Of a stretch of DNA of 64,000 nt, positions 22,901-47,258 are shown one piece after another. The notes under the pieces are model-generated. The model was given only the letters and a program-made list of their open reading frames with translations, did no database searches and was not told the origin of the DNA. The position numbers were made by a program, and so were the translations under genes. This DNA comes from Certhia americana (lineage: Eukaryota; Chordata; Aves; Passeriformes; Certhiidae). The first letter of the stretch is position 1. Every line of letters begins with the position of its first letter. The stretch lies in contig CM031859.1 in assembly GCA_018697195.1 (NCBI GenBank), positions 55,614,650 through 55,678,649 on the forward strand. Direction: 5' to 3'.

Positions 22901-25900
22901 TGGCAGTATAATACTGGGGGTGTTTCATGAGGAAACTTCAAGTTTTAAATTCTTCTATTTATATTTTAATAAGTATCATTAACTATATCACATGCACTTT
23001 GAATAAGTGAATTTGTGCAAGCAAAGCCAGACTCACAAGCGAGAGCTGATTTATAAAACAATGTACCAAACAAACAAAAGGAGTATGGGCTCCTTCTGCA
23101 TCTTGAGCTTTTCCCCATTGTTTATTCCAAGCTAACAAAAGGTTTCAAGCAGTTAGAATGGGGAATAGCTTGCAGCAGGAAACTCTTATTGTAAAAGCCC
23201 ACTACACCTGAGAGCTTAGCCTTAGAAGACTTTGCTGTGTGTAAGATAATTTGAATCTTGATAATGAACATGGCTTTTTAGATGAACAAGCACCTCCACC
23301 CCTCCAATTCTAACTCTATTTGCACAAATAGCAATAATTGTGAGGGGTTGTAATTCAAGCTGAGATTGAAACATGCAGAACTGAGTTCTCAAAATCACCT
23401 CTATGGTGTAGTTGATTTACTAACCTGAGGTTCTGTATAAAAGATCCATCTCCTGAAGCCAGCAACTGGCTTATTTCTGTGTCATATTTCTTTTTCTGCA
23501 CATCTGCATCTTACATGTGGTCAGGCTTTTTTGAAGCTGGCTTGTGTTCTGCTGCCTTTTTCTTTTTATAAAGGATGATGATGACGATAACACCATTGAT
23601 CCTTGATTAATTGCATGGTCAGCATATAGTATTTTTACAGGGATCTGTATCGTGTCAGAATCTTACTCTGTTAGTGAAAAGCCCCACTGAGAGGTCTGTA
23701 GTTTTTCCAGTGAAGTCTTTATCCCACTGATAATAGCCTGAGATATGGTGGCTTGATTCAGTTGTTACATAACAGTGGCATTGTATTCCAGGCCTCAAAC
23801 TAGACATCACAATGCATTTCAGATTTTCACAGAGACCTGGTAAAAGCAACCAGAAAGCAAATGCTGTTTCCTTGCTTGTTCCTTTAAGTCAAAAGCAGTC
23901 TCACATAAGCACACTAGAGGAGCAGAATCACCTCACTCAAACCTTCTGGCCACACTGCTTTTGATGCAGCCCCAGGACAGAGTTTGCTTTCTGGAATGTG
24001 AGTGCACATTGCCAGGTCGTGTTGAGCTTTTCATCCCCCAACACTCCCAAGTCCTTCTCACTAAGGCTGCTCTTTATCCATTCACTGCCCAGCCCATACT
24101 TGTGCGTGGAACTGCCCCAACCCAGGTATAGCACCTTCCACTTGGCCTAGTTGAACTTCAGGAGGGGTCCACCTCTCAAGCCCGTTCAGCTGCTTCTGGA
24201 TGGATCTTCCCTTCAGCAGGTTCACCACACAGTGCCATTGACAAACTTGCTGAGAGTGTACTCATTCTCAGTGTCCCTCGTGCCAGCAAAGTTGTTAAAA
24301 TGCAGCAGTGCATTTTAATACCATCCCTGAGCACACCACTTGTCACTGATCTCTATGTGGATATTGACAGCAACTTTCTAGAGTGCTACCATCCAGCCAA
24401 TGTCTTATCCACTGCCTGGTCCATCTGTCAATTGCACATCTCCTGTTTGGAGACAAGGATGTCAACCAGGATACTGTCAAATGCTGTGACACTTGGCCTT
24501 CAGTTGAAAACAAGCAATGTTCCTGTAAAAGCAGAAGTGTCACTCTTGCCTCAGCAACACTTTTAATGTTCACAAGTGATTTCACTACATACCTGCATTT
24601 TCCATGCCCTAAAATGCTGTCCTGCAAGAGGATAGTGATGTACTTTGTAAGACTTGGTTAAAAGTGCATGGATTGACAACCATGTGCTTTTGCAAGGAGA
24701 AAGACCCAGTCTGTTCAGCTTATTTTGTGATGTGGTATGGTCTACATATGTGAAAACAAAGAATACTGATTCATGTTATAACAGCCCTATGTGTACATCT
24801 CAGTGGCCTGGAGTTTTCTGGGATGTACTGGTATCCTCTGCCAGCCTGCTTCAGTCTTGCTTTAAACTCAGTAATATCATATTTGCATCTTTTGTAGGTT
24901 CAGCAGGAAGAAGTAACAGAAATAGATATTTTAGTGAAGGACCTGAGAGTACTTAGACATTCCAACTACACTGTCCCTTTGAAAGAGAGCATGCTGTATT
25001 CCATGCCAAGAGACAACGACGTGTTATTTACACTGCCCAACCTCTCAGGAAAAGGTATCTCTCAGCTGTTAAGTAGTATTTTTATCCATATTCAATGTAT
25101 TGCTTTACAGGATAAGACAGCATCATTTATCCCTTGTTTTCCATAGTGAAAGAGTTTCTTCATCAACAGGAACAGGTTTTATTTTATATGTCTTAGTTTT
25201 TATTATTTTAAAACACCTAAATTCAACTCTTAGTATTAGCTATTTTATTTGTTTATTTTCAAATCTCTTCTCCTTTGAAATACTTGATACTTGGCAGTCT
25301 GCAGTCCAGACATCTGATAGGAATAAATTTCTCTCTCAGATCTGCTGTGGAAGTTTCTCTACAGCTCCCCCTTTTTTGTGAGAATGAAAGAGAAAACTGT
25401 GGAGGAAATACCTGTCCGGGTCAATTCCAAACCACAGAACAGTTTTCTGTAAATAAACTTGAATAACTTAAAAGCAATAGAAGTCATTTGATGCCTTAAT
25501 TTTATTTCAGTTTTGTTTAATCAAAACCTGTCAAGTATTTAATTGAAGTAGAATATTTCGATCTAATCCATCACCTTTTAATCTGATGACAGCTGAAATT
25601 TACATCTAAGGGCATAGCTAAAAGGCTGTAACACTCTTTCTGCTTCTTATCAAATTCACCACTCTTAAGTAAAAAAATAAAAAGCCTTCTGTGTTCTTGC
25701 TGTAAATGTGTGAGAACTATACCCTCTGTAGAGAAACACAGCATGTCTTTATTTTCCTGCAGAGTGAGTCAAAAAGCAAACTCTCCATTAAATCTAGCTT
25801 TTCTTCTTCAGATATTCAAGATCCACTGCAAACTACCAGTCAGTACCTAATCCAGCAAGTAGAAACCACAGTGGATGAAGAGACATTACCTGGCAAGTTA

Positions 25901-28828
25901 CCAGAGACCCCTCTTAGGATAGAACCTCCATCCTCTTACAAGGTGCTTTTGTTGTTTGCTTGTTTTAATTATAATTATTAGTATATAAATGCAATTATTT
26001 AAAGACAGACAACCACTAAGACAAGTGGATTTCTGCAGATAAACAAAGCCCAAATCAAGCAAGAAATGCCCCCTCCTAAATTACCGTTCAGCAGTGACAA
26101 GTCCAGTAGGAATCCATTTGGCTTCTAAACCTTGCCATGTTTTGACCACACAGATACTTCATGATATCAGTTGTGATATTTACATTATACCGAGCTAAGC
26201 ATTTATGACAATTTCAAATATTGCTTAGCTTTAAATTCCACCATTTTCTCCTGACTCTGCTAGAGTGCTTATCCCTCTGAGAAAGGGACCTCTGGTCTCA
26301 CCTGCTTTAGGAAACACAGTAACAGCTGGAGAAGTTTCAGTTCCAGCTTAGGCAAAGATGGGTTTCATGGCTTCCTCTGTGGCCAAAACACTCACTTTTA
26401 CAACACACTGTCTGCTCTCTTCAAGTGTTCCTTATTTTCCAAAGGGGCCTTTAATGAACAGAGAACTATACCTTCACCTATTCCAAATTTTGAACAATAA
26501 AGATATCTGAGCCACCGGTCAATTCCCTCATGCTTTTATGTATAACCATATATGAGTTTAAGTAAAATTATCACCATGTAATGTGATTTACCAGTAGCTA
26601 AAGAAACCCCAAACACCCAGCAGTTGCTTGGTTTTCCAATCTTTGTATTTTTACTTGTTTTGTAGGTGATGTGCCAGTGGGTGGAAGACTTGAGAAAAGG
26701 GTTGTGCAGGTTCTGGTTCCAGTCTTTACCTATCTTGTTTAGTTTCATGGAAGTTGTTGTTGTTGGAGTTGTTGGAGCAGCTCTTATTATCAAAGTCTTA
26801 AAGGTGATTCTCCCTTCCTGTGAAAGAAAGTAAGTAATTTTTGTAATTTTTTTTTTTTTTGCTGTGATGAAGACAAAATATTGATTAAAAGAATCTTCTA
26901 AGAAGCAGGCCCATTTTGTAGGATAATAGTAGCCAGAATTCAATGAGAAAGCTACTGGTAACTTTCCATTCCAAGAGCACTTCAGACACATAGGCATTTC
27001 AGAGAGACATAGGAAAGTATTTCATTGGAAATGTCTTTAGCTTTGCTGTCATACTGCCAAATTTTTATCAAGTCTTCTAAGGACTACATTGTGGGATGCT
27101 ATTAACATAGTTCCAAGAAAGGAGGGTAGAAACTAGGGCTAAACAAGTGTTTTCATTCCAACATCTCCAAATCTTTTCGTACTCCTAGCACGCTGGAGTT
27201 TTACAGCAGTTCTGAAAGGCCTCAAATTTGGCTTCGCAAATTTGTGGGGGAATTCTCTAAAGGTGAACTTACCTCTGTAGACAGCTTCCAAGCTGCAGTG
27301 ACTGGTGCTGGCATAGGTGGCAAGAAGCCACAAATAAAACTGCCTGCCTGCAAGGGCTGTGTCCACTTGGTGTGCTACCAGCAACACTAACATTTTTCAG
27401 GAAAGCAAGGTCTCAGAACAAGGGGTGGAAATGTGAATTAGTAACTGCAGGTAATAAATCAGTGTAGATTTAGTGCTGGAATGGGCAAGCACACGCACTT
27501 CAAAGCAGCCTAAGTCAGCTTTGGAAGAGCTGTCCCTTGGAACTTTATGTTCTTTGGGAAGGGACTGACAGCACAGCCTGCTTCATCAGTCCTGAGCACA
27601 GCTGATGTTCTTCAAATGCAGCTGATCAGCTGTGCCTCTGAATGGCTCTGCATTCAGTTAATTTATGGATTTTGAGTGGCCTTGGTCCTTCTGACAAACT
27701 GGGAAAATGGAGGATTGGAAGATCAGGAAGGTTGGAAATTGCAGTGACAAAAGAGGCAGTGCTTCCCCTGGCATTCGCCTGGCAACCAGGAAGCATGGGA
27801 GGGCTTCCCTGGTTAGAGCAGAAGCAGTGGAGAAACACTTTGTACTTTCCCCAGCACTAAGCAGCTTACCACTGGCAGTAAGTAGCTTAACACTGCCATG
27901 TATGAAACTGAACTAAGTAGACCTGGGAAAAAAAACTGTAATCCCAACATACTCTTCAGCAAAGTGGATGATGGCCTGTCCATAGCAGAGGTCAGTATGG
28001 GGCAGAGGAACCAGCTTGCAGTAATTTCTTTTCCAGCTGAGGAACATGGGGCTTGCTCATGCCTTGTTAGGGTGCATAAAGAAATTGAACCACCCACTCC
28101 ACTTTAAAAAAACAAACCAACCAGGAAAAAAACCTCAAAAAACAAACCATAAACCACACAGTAATTTTCTTATTACAGGATCTACAGCCTGCAGAAATCA
28201 TAACTGTCAATTATGACAGTAATTTTCTTGCTACCCGTGTAAAGTGGTCCTCTAAACAATGGTAATAGTTTTAACTCAGTATTGTAAACCAGTAAGAATG
28301 AGCAGAATATCTCATCTGGTGAATGACAGTTGCAGATCTGAGTTGGGGCCTCATCCCAAGTCTTTAATGCCATTCTACATTACACTGATAAAACTGGGGG
28401 CTGTTGCTGAGTCCTGGAGAATCAGCTATAGGTTCTGACAGCAAACAGTTTTAGGCTACTGTGAAACTGAGCAGATAGAGCCTACACTGCTGTCATTTCA
28501 GATGTAGAAACTGGGCAAAGGGAGCCCTCAGAAACCACAGCCAGTATATTTTGGAAGGATTTTTCATTGCAACATCATGTAAGAGGTATTATGAGGATAA
28601 TACTTAGTTGATGCATTGATTTAAACTAAGTTTGGAGAGTTTAAGAGTAAGTCTTAATTTTTAGAACATAGAATCGTTTTGTGTATTGTTTTCTAATGCC
28701 AGGTAACCTTACCTTTCAGAGGCATCCTTCTCCTGGATCAAGTCAGCTTTGTACCTGTGACTACCATCAGCCTGCCTTCAGACCTTTCAGATAGGAAAAA
28801 TAATTTAGATGAAAAAGCCTGTACTTAA
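10847..28828 (+). CDS. GINM1: GINM1, glycoprotein integral membrane protein 1 (complete, 8 coding exons)
   Basis: The coding sequence joins 10847-10954, 19503-19562, 19738-19834, 22589-22740, 24898-25054, 25812-25942, 26666-26829 and 28720-28828. That is 978 nt, or 325 residues, against about 330 for human GINM1. Every junction has GT/AG and compatible phase. Visible features are a leucine-rich signal peptide (about residues 1-30), a lumenal or extracellular region with five N-X-S/T sequons (N47, N60, N91, N162, N187), one membrane span (about 256-278, core [13 protein letters not shown]) and a short cytoplasmic tail ending in KACT. The motif PPSSYKVMCQW just before the span and the VPVTTISL tail match the vertebrate family. 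Its function is poorly known; it is a type I membrane glycoprotein. It converges with KATNA1, as in human. Introns 1 and 4 hold CR1 pieces. I see no disruption of the frame. Confidence 0.95.
10975..11065 (+). repeat. C-rich CCCTGT/CCCTGCC minisatellite in GINM1 intron 1
   Basis: Tandem degenerate units of CTGTCCCTGCCCCTCTCC lie just inside intron 1. The unit TGTCCCTGCCCCT occurs at 11023-11035 and 11041-11053. It is the exact reverse complement of the G-rich unit upstream of exon 1. Confidence 0.8.
17474..17503 (+). other. AATAAA plus poly(A): mRNA-like 3' end
   Basis: AATAAA at 17474-17479 is followed after ten bases by a run of 14 A (17490-17503). This is the spacing left when a polyadenylated transcript is reverse-transcribed and inserted. 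The preceding 200-250 bases look like AU-rich 3' UTR. I do not recognise the parent transcript and could not find a flanking target-site duplication. An A tract arising by chance is the alternative. Confidence 0.4.
18561..18668 (-). mobile_element. CR1 LINE 3'-end fragment, antisense
   Basis: ACAGAATCACCAAATCATTGAGGCTGGAAAAGACCTCTAAGATCAAGTCCAGCC followed by a CTAAGTGCCATGTTCA-type block is the complement of an avian CR1 3' end. It lies in GINM1 intron 1 and is 5'-truncated. Confidence 0.85.
19503..19562 (+). CDS. GINM1: GINM1 coding exon 2
   Basis: This 60-nt exon encodes [20 protein letters not shown], phase 0 on both sides, with acceptor TTTTCCAG and donor CAG|GTTTGT. It carries the first N-glycosylation sequon (NTS). 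Confidence 0.92.
19738..19834 (+). CDS. GINM1: GINM1 coding exon 3
   Basis: The acceptor CTTTCAG and donor TAT|GTGAGT bound 97 nt encoding [17 protein letters not shown] and continuing to HITCQTII. It has a NIT sequon and one lumenal cysteine, and leaves one base for the next exon. Confidence 0.92.
19835..22588 (+). other. GINM1: GINM1 intron 3
   Basis: This 2.75-kb intron has no recognised repeat or gene. The frames seen in it are short and unsupported. Confidence 0.75.
22589..22740 (+). CDS. GINM1: GINM1 coding exon 4
   Basis: The first two bases complete a leucine codon. The exon then encodes [29 protein letters not shown] and [15 protein letters not shown], recognisable as the GINM1 lumenal domain. 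The acceptor GTTAACAG has a weak pyrimidine tract. The donor is CAG|GTAAAA. Confidence 0.92.
22741..24897 (+). other. GINM1: GINM1 intron 4
   Basis: This 2.2-kb intron holds a decayed antisense CR1 reverse-transcriptase fragment (23925-24490) and otherwise nothing I recognise. Confidence 0.8.
23925..24490 (-). mobile_element. CR1 LINE ORF2 fragment (reverse transcriptase C-terminal part), antisense
   Basis: Read on the - strand, the pieces [15 protein letters not shown], a [19 protein letters not shown] block and [19 protein letters not shown] match the C-terminal part of the avian CR1 reverse transcriptase. The hallmark is a KDLGVLxDEKLNM...QCALAAQKAN-type segment. Frames shift between the pieces and stops interrupt them, so the copy is dead. 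It lies wholly within GINM1 intron 4. The right-hand limit is approximate. Confidence 0.88.
24898..25054 (+). CDS. GINM1: GINM1 coding exon 5
   Basis: The exon encodes [35 protein letters not shown] and FTLPNLSGK, with two sequons (NYT, NLS). The acceptor is TTTTGTAG and the donor AAAAG|GTATCT, leaving one base. Its first residues nearly duplicate the end of exon 4 (QEEVTEID). Confidence 0.93.
25055..25811 (+). other. GINM1: GINM1 intron 5
   Basis: Unremarkable AT-rich intron of about 0.76 kb. An open frame runs into exon 6 from about 25760, but using the upstream AG at 25760-25761 would put a stop in the spliced frame. Confidence 0.8.
25812..25942 (+). CDS. GINM1: GINM1 coding exon 6
   Basis: After completing an aspartate codon, the exon encodes [35 protein letters not shown] and IEPPSSYK. 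This is the stalk before the membrane span, strongly conserved in GINM1. The acceptor TTCTTCAG was chosen because it alone keeps the frame with exon 5. The donor is AAG|GTGCTT. Confidence 0.92.
25943..26665 (+). other. GINM1: GINM1 intron 6
   Basis: About 0.7 kb with no recognised feature. Confidence 0.75.
26666..26829 (+). CDS. GINM1: GINM1 coding exon 7 (transmembrane segment)
   Basis: The exon encodes [17 protein letters not shown] followed by the hydrophobic span around [15 protein letters not shown] and the start of the cytoplasmic tail. The acceptor is TTTTGTAG and the donor AAA|GTAAGT, leaving two bases. Confidence 0.93.
26830..28719 (+). other. GINM1: GINM1 intron 7
   Basis: This 1.9-kb intron has a T run at about 26847-26861. 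A small repeat, ACAGTAATTTTCTT, occurs twice near 28160 and 28217 with an inverted CTGTCA/TGACAG pair between. No gene was seen. Confidence 0.75.
28720..28828 (+). CDS. GINM1: GINM1 terminal coding exon 8
   Basis: The acceptor CCTTTCAG is followed by a base completing lysine, then [18 protein letters not shown], and the reading ends NNLDEKACT and TAA (28826-28828). The VPVT and acidic KxCx ending match the GINM1 cytoplasmic tail. Confidence 0.93.
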
Positions 28829-29009
28829 TACTGTACTTACTTTGGAGCTACTGGTTTTTAAAAACATGCTTTTAGTTGATCTGATATTTGGCACCTGATC
28901 TTAATTCCTTGTTTTTTCCTACTAAGAAAACTAAGTCAGTTGATTAATTGATAAAGGGCCACTCAGGCCGAGGCCCAAAGCTGACTTCCTTGTGCCTCTC
29001 CATAAACAA

Positions 29010-29072
29010 GCAGCCTTTTCAGAAGCTTCAGAATAGAACAGCTGCCTTTTCAGAAGCTTCAAAATAGAGCAG
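29010..29072 (+). repeat. two-copy 31-bp tandem repeat in GINM1 3' UTR
   Basis: GCCTTTTCAGAAGCTTCA starts at 29013 and again at 29044 and continues AATAGA(A/G)CAG in both copies, so the unit is 31 bp with few mismatches. Confidence 0.85.
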
Positions 29073-29631
29073 CTTTCCACCCTGAGGGCTACCATTGGTT
29101 TTAACTTCTGTGAAGTCACTTTTGCACACCTCGGACAGGATGCTGGCTGCCTTTGTGCCCATAAACCACGTCAGCTTTCCTGACTAACAAGATGAAATTC
29201 AGGGTGTCCTTAATCCGCAGATAGCATTCTTCAGAAAAAGATGAGGGAATACTGCAAACATCAGCTGTGCCTGCAAACCTAAGCAAAGCTGCCCTACCTG
29301 GTTCCAGGTCTCATAGGGTCGAGTGTGTCTTGCAAGGAAGATACCACTACCAAACATTTGTGTTACTCAAAAGATCTGATATTTTATATATGTAAAACAA
29401 AAGTTTGAATGGCAGATATATATTTCAAGCACTTTATGTTTTTATGGTCCCTTCCACTCATAAAAATTGTTAGCAGTTGTAACCAGCTTGCTTTTCGTAT
29501 CTGTGACAGCAGTACTCTATGAAGTACCAAAACAAAAATGAAAATTCCATTAAATTCTACAGAAATACTGGCTTACTATTGCTGAGTAGGCCCAGTCTAC
29601 TCGTGCCAGTTTGTACTGTTAACATTTTTCA

Positions 29632-29637
29632 AATAAA
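29632..29637 (+). terminator. GINM1: GINM1 poly(A) signal
   Basis: A canonical AATAAA is followed within about 40 bases by the GT-rich stretch GTGTTCATTTGTGC, the usual downstream element for cleavage. Confidence 0.75.
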
Positions 29638-29659
29638 CATTTAAATTGTTTATTAGACT

Positions 29660-32600
29660 GTGTTCATTTGTGCATTTATAATTAGGTAAAAGAGCAGTTT
29701 GCCAAACATTTCAGACTCATGGCACTATCTGTTTCATAGCTTTTCATTGTTCTTTAAAAAATTGTTTGCCAAAAGAACGAATAGGTGAAAAACCTCAGAA
29801 CTATAACTATCTGGCACTAGAGTGAGCAGAGTTACCATCTGAGTGATCAGAATTACCTGTGTTTAGCTGGAGTTGTTAGAGTGAGAGGGAAAAGCTGGGA
29901 TTCCCCCTCCTCCTGCCCTAAGGAAACATTATCATGAGTTTAATGAGATCCAAGTTACTCACATGCTGGTCCTTAACAGCTGGTCTGACAGGAACAACTC
30001 TCATTGTCTCACTGAACTGACAGCACTGCAGTGATAAAAGGAACGTTTCTAACACTGACTTGTCCTTGTAGAAAAACCAAACCAAACCCCACCACCCAGC
30101 AGTGAGGTGCAGTACACACCACACCAGCTCAAGGTAATGGGGACTCTGCTCAAACTTCCCCTTGTTTTTTAATTTTATTTTTTGTTCTAGTACCTTGCTG
30201 GTGGCAGAGGGATTGCCAGCTATGGCTGAACAGGAAACTGCTAGGATTAGCACAGGAATAGTGACTGCACAGAGAAGAGCAAGTCTTCAAATAGGTGTAG
30301 ACAAACTTCTCTGTACGTGGATATTCCCCAGCCCCTCCATTAGTGAAGTTCAAAAAGAAGTGATGTACAAGGCTGAAGTTAGCTCCTGGAACAAAAAAAA
30401 AAAAAAAAATAGGATGGACAAGAAACACAGTAGTTCTCCCTTGGTGCACAAACACTGTAGGAATTATGCTGCTGATGGAAACTCGGCAGCTGTTAGCATG
30501 TGCTCTTTGCATCCCTCCTTATGAAACTGGAGACCAAGCACCTGCAACAGCCACAAGATTTAGCTGTTCTAAACAGCTGCAGCAAATGCACGGCTAAGCC
30601 TGAAAGCGTTGATACTGCTTCAAAACTTGGCTGATTTCTGCAAAGTCACAAAGCACTCGGAAGTATCGCCATCTGGTTAGTGAAATTCTAAAAATAGTGC
30701 AAATCTTGAACACAGTAACTGCCAGACAGTTTCTGCTGCTTAATGGACCTGGAGATTAAGAAGTTAAAGCTTTTGTGTTTCTGCTTTAGCAGAAACTTTA
30801 GCATATGATTTTTCCAAATCATGTCTCGTGCCTTTCAGAGGAGTGCTACTCTGAGCTGTGACCCCTCTGAACTATTTTGTAAATCAATTAAAAAACTGCC
30901 TCACCCAACTAAGACAATAAAGGAGCAACTGTCCTGCATGCCAGTCATGGTAGGTCTCATTTTTCCAGGACATGTACTGATCAGTATACATGTGCCTCCT
31001 AGGAGAAGGAAGGTATGTGGAGAGACTGGGAACTGAAAAAAAACCCCAAGAAACCCATCTACCCAAAAAAATCCCATGTGAGATAGCAGTAGGTTCACAG
31101 AAACAGCAACATCATCTCCTCAAAATCCTTCACTGCAGCCCTTCCTGCCCTCAGAACTGTGTATCACCATGTTGTGTATTCCAAACCAAAATGAACCTCT
31201 GAGCTACAAACTCAGCCTTTATCACCTTTTCTTTCCTACACGACACATTACAGAGATGTTAACTTTGTTCATTCAGAGTGAACAGGGCTAAACTACTGCT
31301 TTTAAGTTGAGGTTTACTTCAGGAGTTCTCAAAATATATCATACTTAGTCTACTTGGCCCCTTAATGGAGTGCTGCCGAGGACCAAAGCTTGCCTACTCT
31401 CCCTTCTTATGTGGGAGAGAGATTAAGTACTCTGGCTGGTTTGCAGTGAATTATAAAGAGAAATCCCCTGCAACAACAGCTGACAGCTACAATCTCATCC
31501 TTACATACAAACAGAAAAATAAACATTAAGAGTACCTACATCTTCAAAATACTGCGTATTTTTATTAACTCTGTCTTTTATTGGACATACAAGATTACTC
31601 AAAAATAGTAAATTTGTTTTCCATGCTGGAAATATAAGTCTGTAAATGCACACACCTATACTCACCTCAGCTTTTTCCTTTCATTTCTGGGGTCATCATG
31701 CCAGGTACACCCAGGGATTCAGGAGCTCTCACAAGATCTCAGTGTCTTACTTGAGCCTCATCACTGACGCTGCTGGAAGTCCCTTTTCAGCGTGTCCAGC
31801 TGTCACCCATGACATAGTGATGAATTTTAGGCACATGAACAAGATGCTCACAATAATGGCATTTATACAGTTGCGTCTTTGAGATGCACTTGGCTCCTAC
31901 TCAGACTGCAACTTTGTGTTACCATTTGTCCTTCCCAACTACCTTGCAGCATCTGAAGAGACACATGAGCAGGGATTCCACAGCCAGCCTTATACAGCAT
32001 GTATCTACCAGCTGGAACAAGTCCAGACCTATTTGATTCCTGAAAAATCATAGTCTACCCATAAGCAGAGCTACAGCTGGTTGCACTGGGAGGAGCTAGC
32101 AGGAAGAATTATTTCCCAAACAGTAGAAGATGGCTAGAAATTAAAGATGATTTAGTTACAATTACCACTGTTCAGCAAAATCTAAACTTGTTACATGGAT
32201 GGTTACTGCAGAACCATTCTCAGGTAGTAAGTGGCATGTAGAAGCAGTTAAGTAATGAAAAACAACAATTTAGATTTTATGTCAATTGTAAAGCCAGGGT
32301 TATCAATTGAGCACAAACACAACACATTCTGCCTTACCAAAATAACTGTGTAAACCAGGGCGCAACTCACCAGTCTAACATTTTGCTGCTTGCAGTACAC
32401 CAGAGAGTCAAGGAAGAAACACCTATTTCAGAATTAATGCCAGAAAGCTTTTGATTTCTCAGACTAACAAGGAAACTAGACATGTGATCACTGCTGGCTG
32501 CACAGAATTAGTTTATACTGGCTGGACATATTTTAATATTATTTAACAGTTACTGTAAACCCATGATGATCATACCCCTTGCTCAACTTCACTGACTCCA

Positions 32601-32925
32601 CTGACTGTTCCAGCATGAGGGTTGTTATTCCATATCTCAGCCTTTGCACAGGTTCTTTAACAACAGTTTTAAGATCCAAGATCAGCCAGGAAAGTTATCT
32701 GTGTAACTGCATCTTATTTGTCCCATTTTCAAGTTCTCAGCATCCCTGACTCACTTAGCAGGGCTAGTTTGGGGGGTTTTATTGACACAACAATTTTTCA
32801 AGAGTAAATACTCTGATGAAAGCAGTTCTAGTATTAAAGTAATTTTAAAATCTTGAAAATCAGATACCATCAGCATTTGAGAAAAATGGGTGACTTCTGA
32901 GCTAGTTCAAAGAGAGCTAGACAGA
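29660..32925. other. intergenic region between convergent GINM1 and KATNA1
   Basis: About 3.3 kb between the two inferred 3' ends. It contains a run of 17 A at 30393-30409. I recognise no gene or known repeat. Confidence 0.7.
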
Positions 32926-32945
32926 ACTTGCATTTTAAAAAAAGA

Positions 32946-32951
32946 TTTATT
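32946..32951 (-). terminator. KATNA1: KATNA1 poly(A) signal
   Basis: TTTATT on the + strand reads AATAAA on the - strand about 125 bases past the KATNA1 stop. This gives a short 3' UTR. Confidence 0.65.
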
Positions 32952-33074
32952 TAGACATCTGTTGCTCTTTCTCAAATTACAAAAGTTAAAAAGAGCACGC
33001 GGTGCACTGACATATCACCAATTACTTCTAAAGCTGTTTTAAGACATAAGGTGGTTTCTTCAAGAGAAGACAAC

Positions 33075-46140
<13,066 letters not shown>

Positions 46141-46783
46141 GTTCAACATGAAGCTGAAAAAAAAAAATAGGAAATATTAAGGAAGTAAAAAACAGAGTAC
46201 TGAAACAATTTTTTTTGTATTTTCATATGCTTATTACCACATTTGGCATATCAAAACACAGAAGCTGAGAAAATACTGGTTATAAAAAAAACAAATATCA
46301 TACATATAGAAAGATAATTGATACTCTATTAGTAGAAATTAAACTTTTCACATCACAGCTTTGTTTCTTGTCATGGAGATTCTGTCAAAAAGCCCATGTA
46401 AAACATGTAGATTTAAATGCAGTATTACAAGTCAAAATTGCATACTCTCATTATCTCTGTATTCTACTGTAAGATAAATTAGTATTTTACTGTGCCTGGC
46501 CTGTGCTGTGTGGTTTAAAAAAAAACAAGCAAAAAACACCAAACAAGCAATAAAATCAAAGCACTTCTTCCTAATGCATTATGTTTTGTTATCCTTTTTT
46601 TGTCTTAACATTCTGTGCATGTGAGTTCTAATAGCCCGATTTTGTCTTGTGGAAAACACTATTCTTCCATTAGCTTGATCTTACAATTCCTCAATTTTGT
46701 ATAATATTTCTTTGAAACAAATATCCACCTTTCATGCCCAGCTTGTACCTTCCTATCACCATCATTTTTACACCTAAAAAGAA

Positions 46784-46817
46784 ACCTGAAAAACATCAAA
46801 ACCTGAAAAACATCAAG
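46784..46817 (+). repeat. two-copy 17-bp tandem repeat
   Basis: ACCTGAAAAACATCAAA is followed directly by ACCTGAAAAACATCAAG. Confidence 0.9.
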
Positions 46818-47239
46818 GCTGTTTAAGTTATCACTGCAAGGTAAGCAAAAGCCACAATTAAACATGTAGTGTATAACTACCCATTTTATTTCACATATTG
46901 TTCAAACCATGCTGGTTTTCCCTGTCAGTGGTGCTTGTTTGTGTCTCTTTGGAGCAAACTACGAAGTGACTACTTCCACTTTGCAGCACTAACAGAATCT
47001 GCCCTTTTAGATTGGAATAGCACAGAAATATTATTTATACTAGTACAGCAGAAGTAGACTCATTCTTTACAGTGCCACTGGCCACAAAGCAGTTGTCCCA
47101 CATTATTGTTCGTGTCTTATATACCCCATCCCTTTCTCTAAGATACTGGTGCTGCCTCTGCTTTTCTTGTCTCTTGCACACCAAGAATTTCCCCACTCTC
47201 CTCATTATTTCCTAGCTAGGCACAGAAAACATTAAAATC

Positions 47240-47258
47240 AGAAAAAAAAAAAAAAAAA
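47240..47258 (+). repeat. poly(A) tract
   Basis: A run of about 19 A is followed by further A-rich sequence to about 47300. No upstream AATAAA is seen. Confidence 0.8.

Larger units (their letters stand above)
28829..29655 (+). other. GINM1: GINM1 3' UTR
   Basis: This non-coding tail follows TAA and leads to the AATAAA at 29632-29637. It includes a two-copy 31-bp tandem repeat. The cleavage point near 29655 is inferred. Confidence 0.7.

Noticed and set aside
23574..23590. GATGATGATGACGATAA acidic repeat as coding
   Set aside because: It lies in GINM1 intron 4 with no adjoining exon signals; it is a simple triplet repeat.
25706..25811. In-frame extension upstream of GINM1 exon 6
   Set aside because: Joining exon 5 to the upstream AG (25760-25761) would create a stop, and the family length fits the acceptor at 25811.
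26536..26997. 153-codon - strand frame over GINM1 exon 7
   Set aside because: It is the shadow of a GINM1 exon and flanking intron, with no motif.
30150..30524. 120-codon frames on both strands in the GINM1-KATNA1 gap
   Set aside because: They overlap each other around an A17 run and have no paired splice sites or family motifs.
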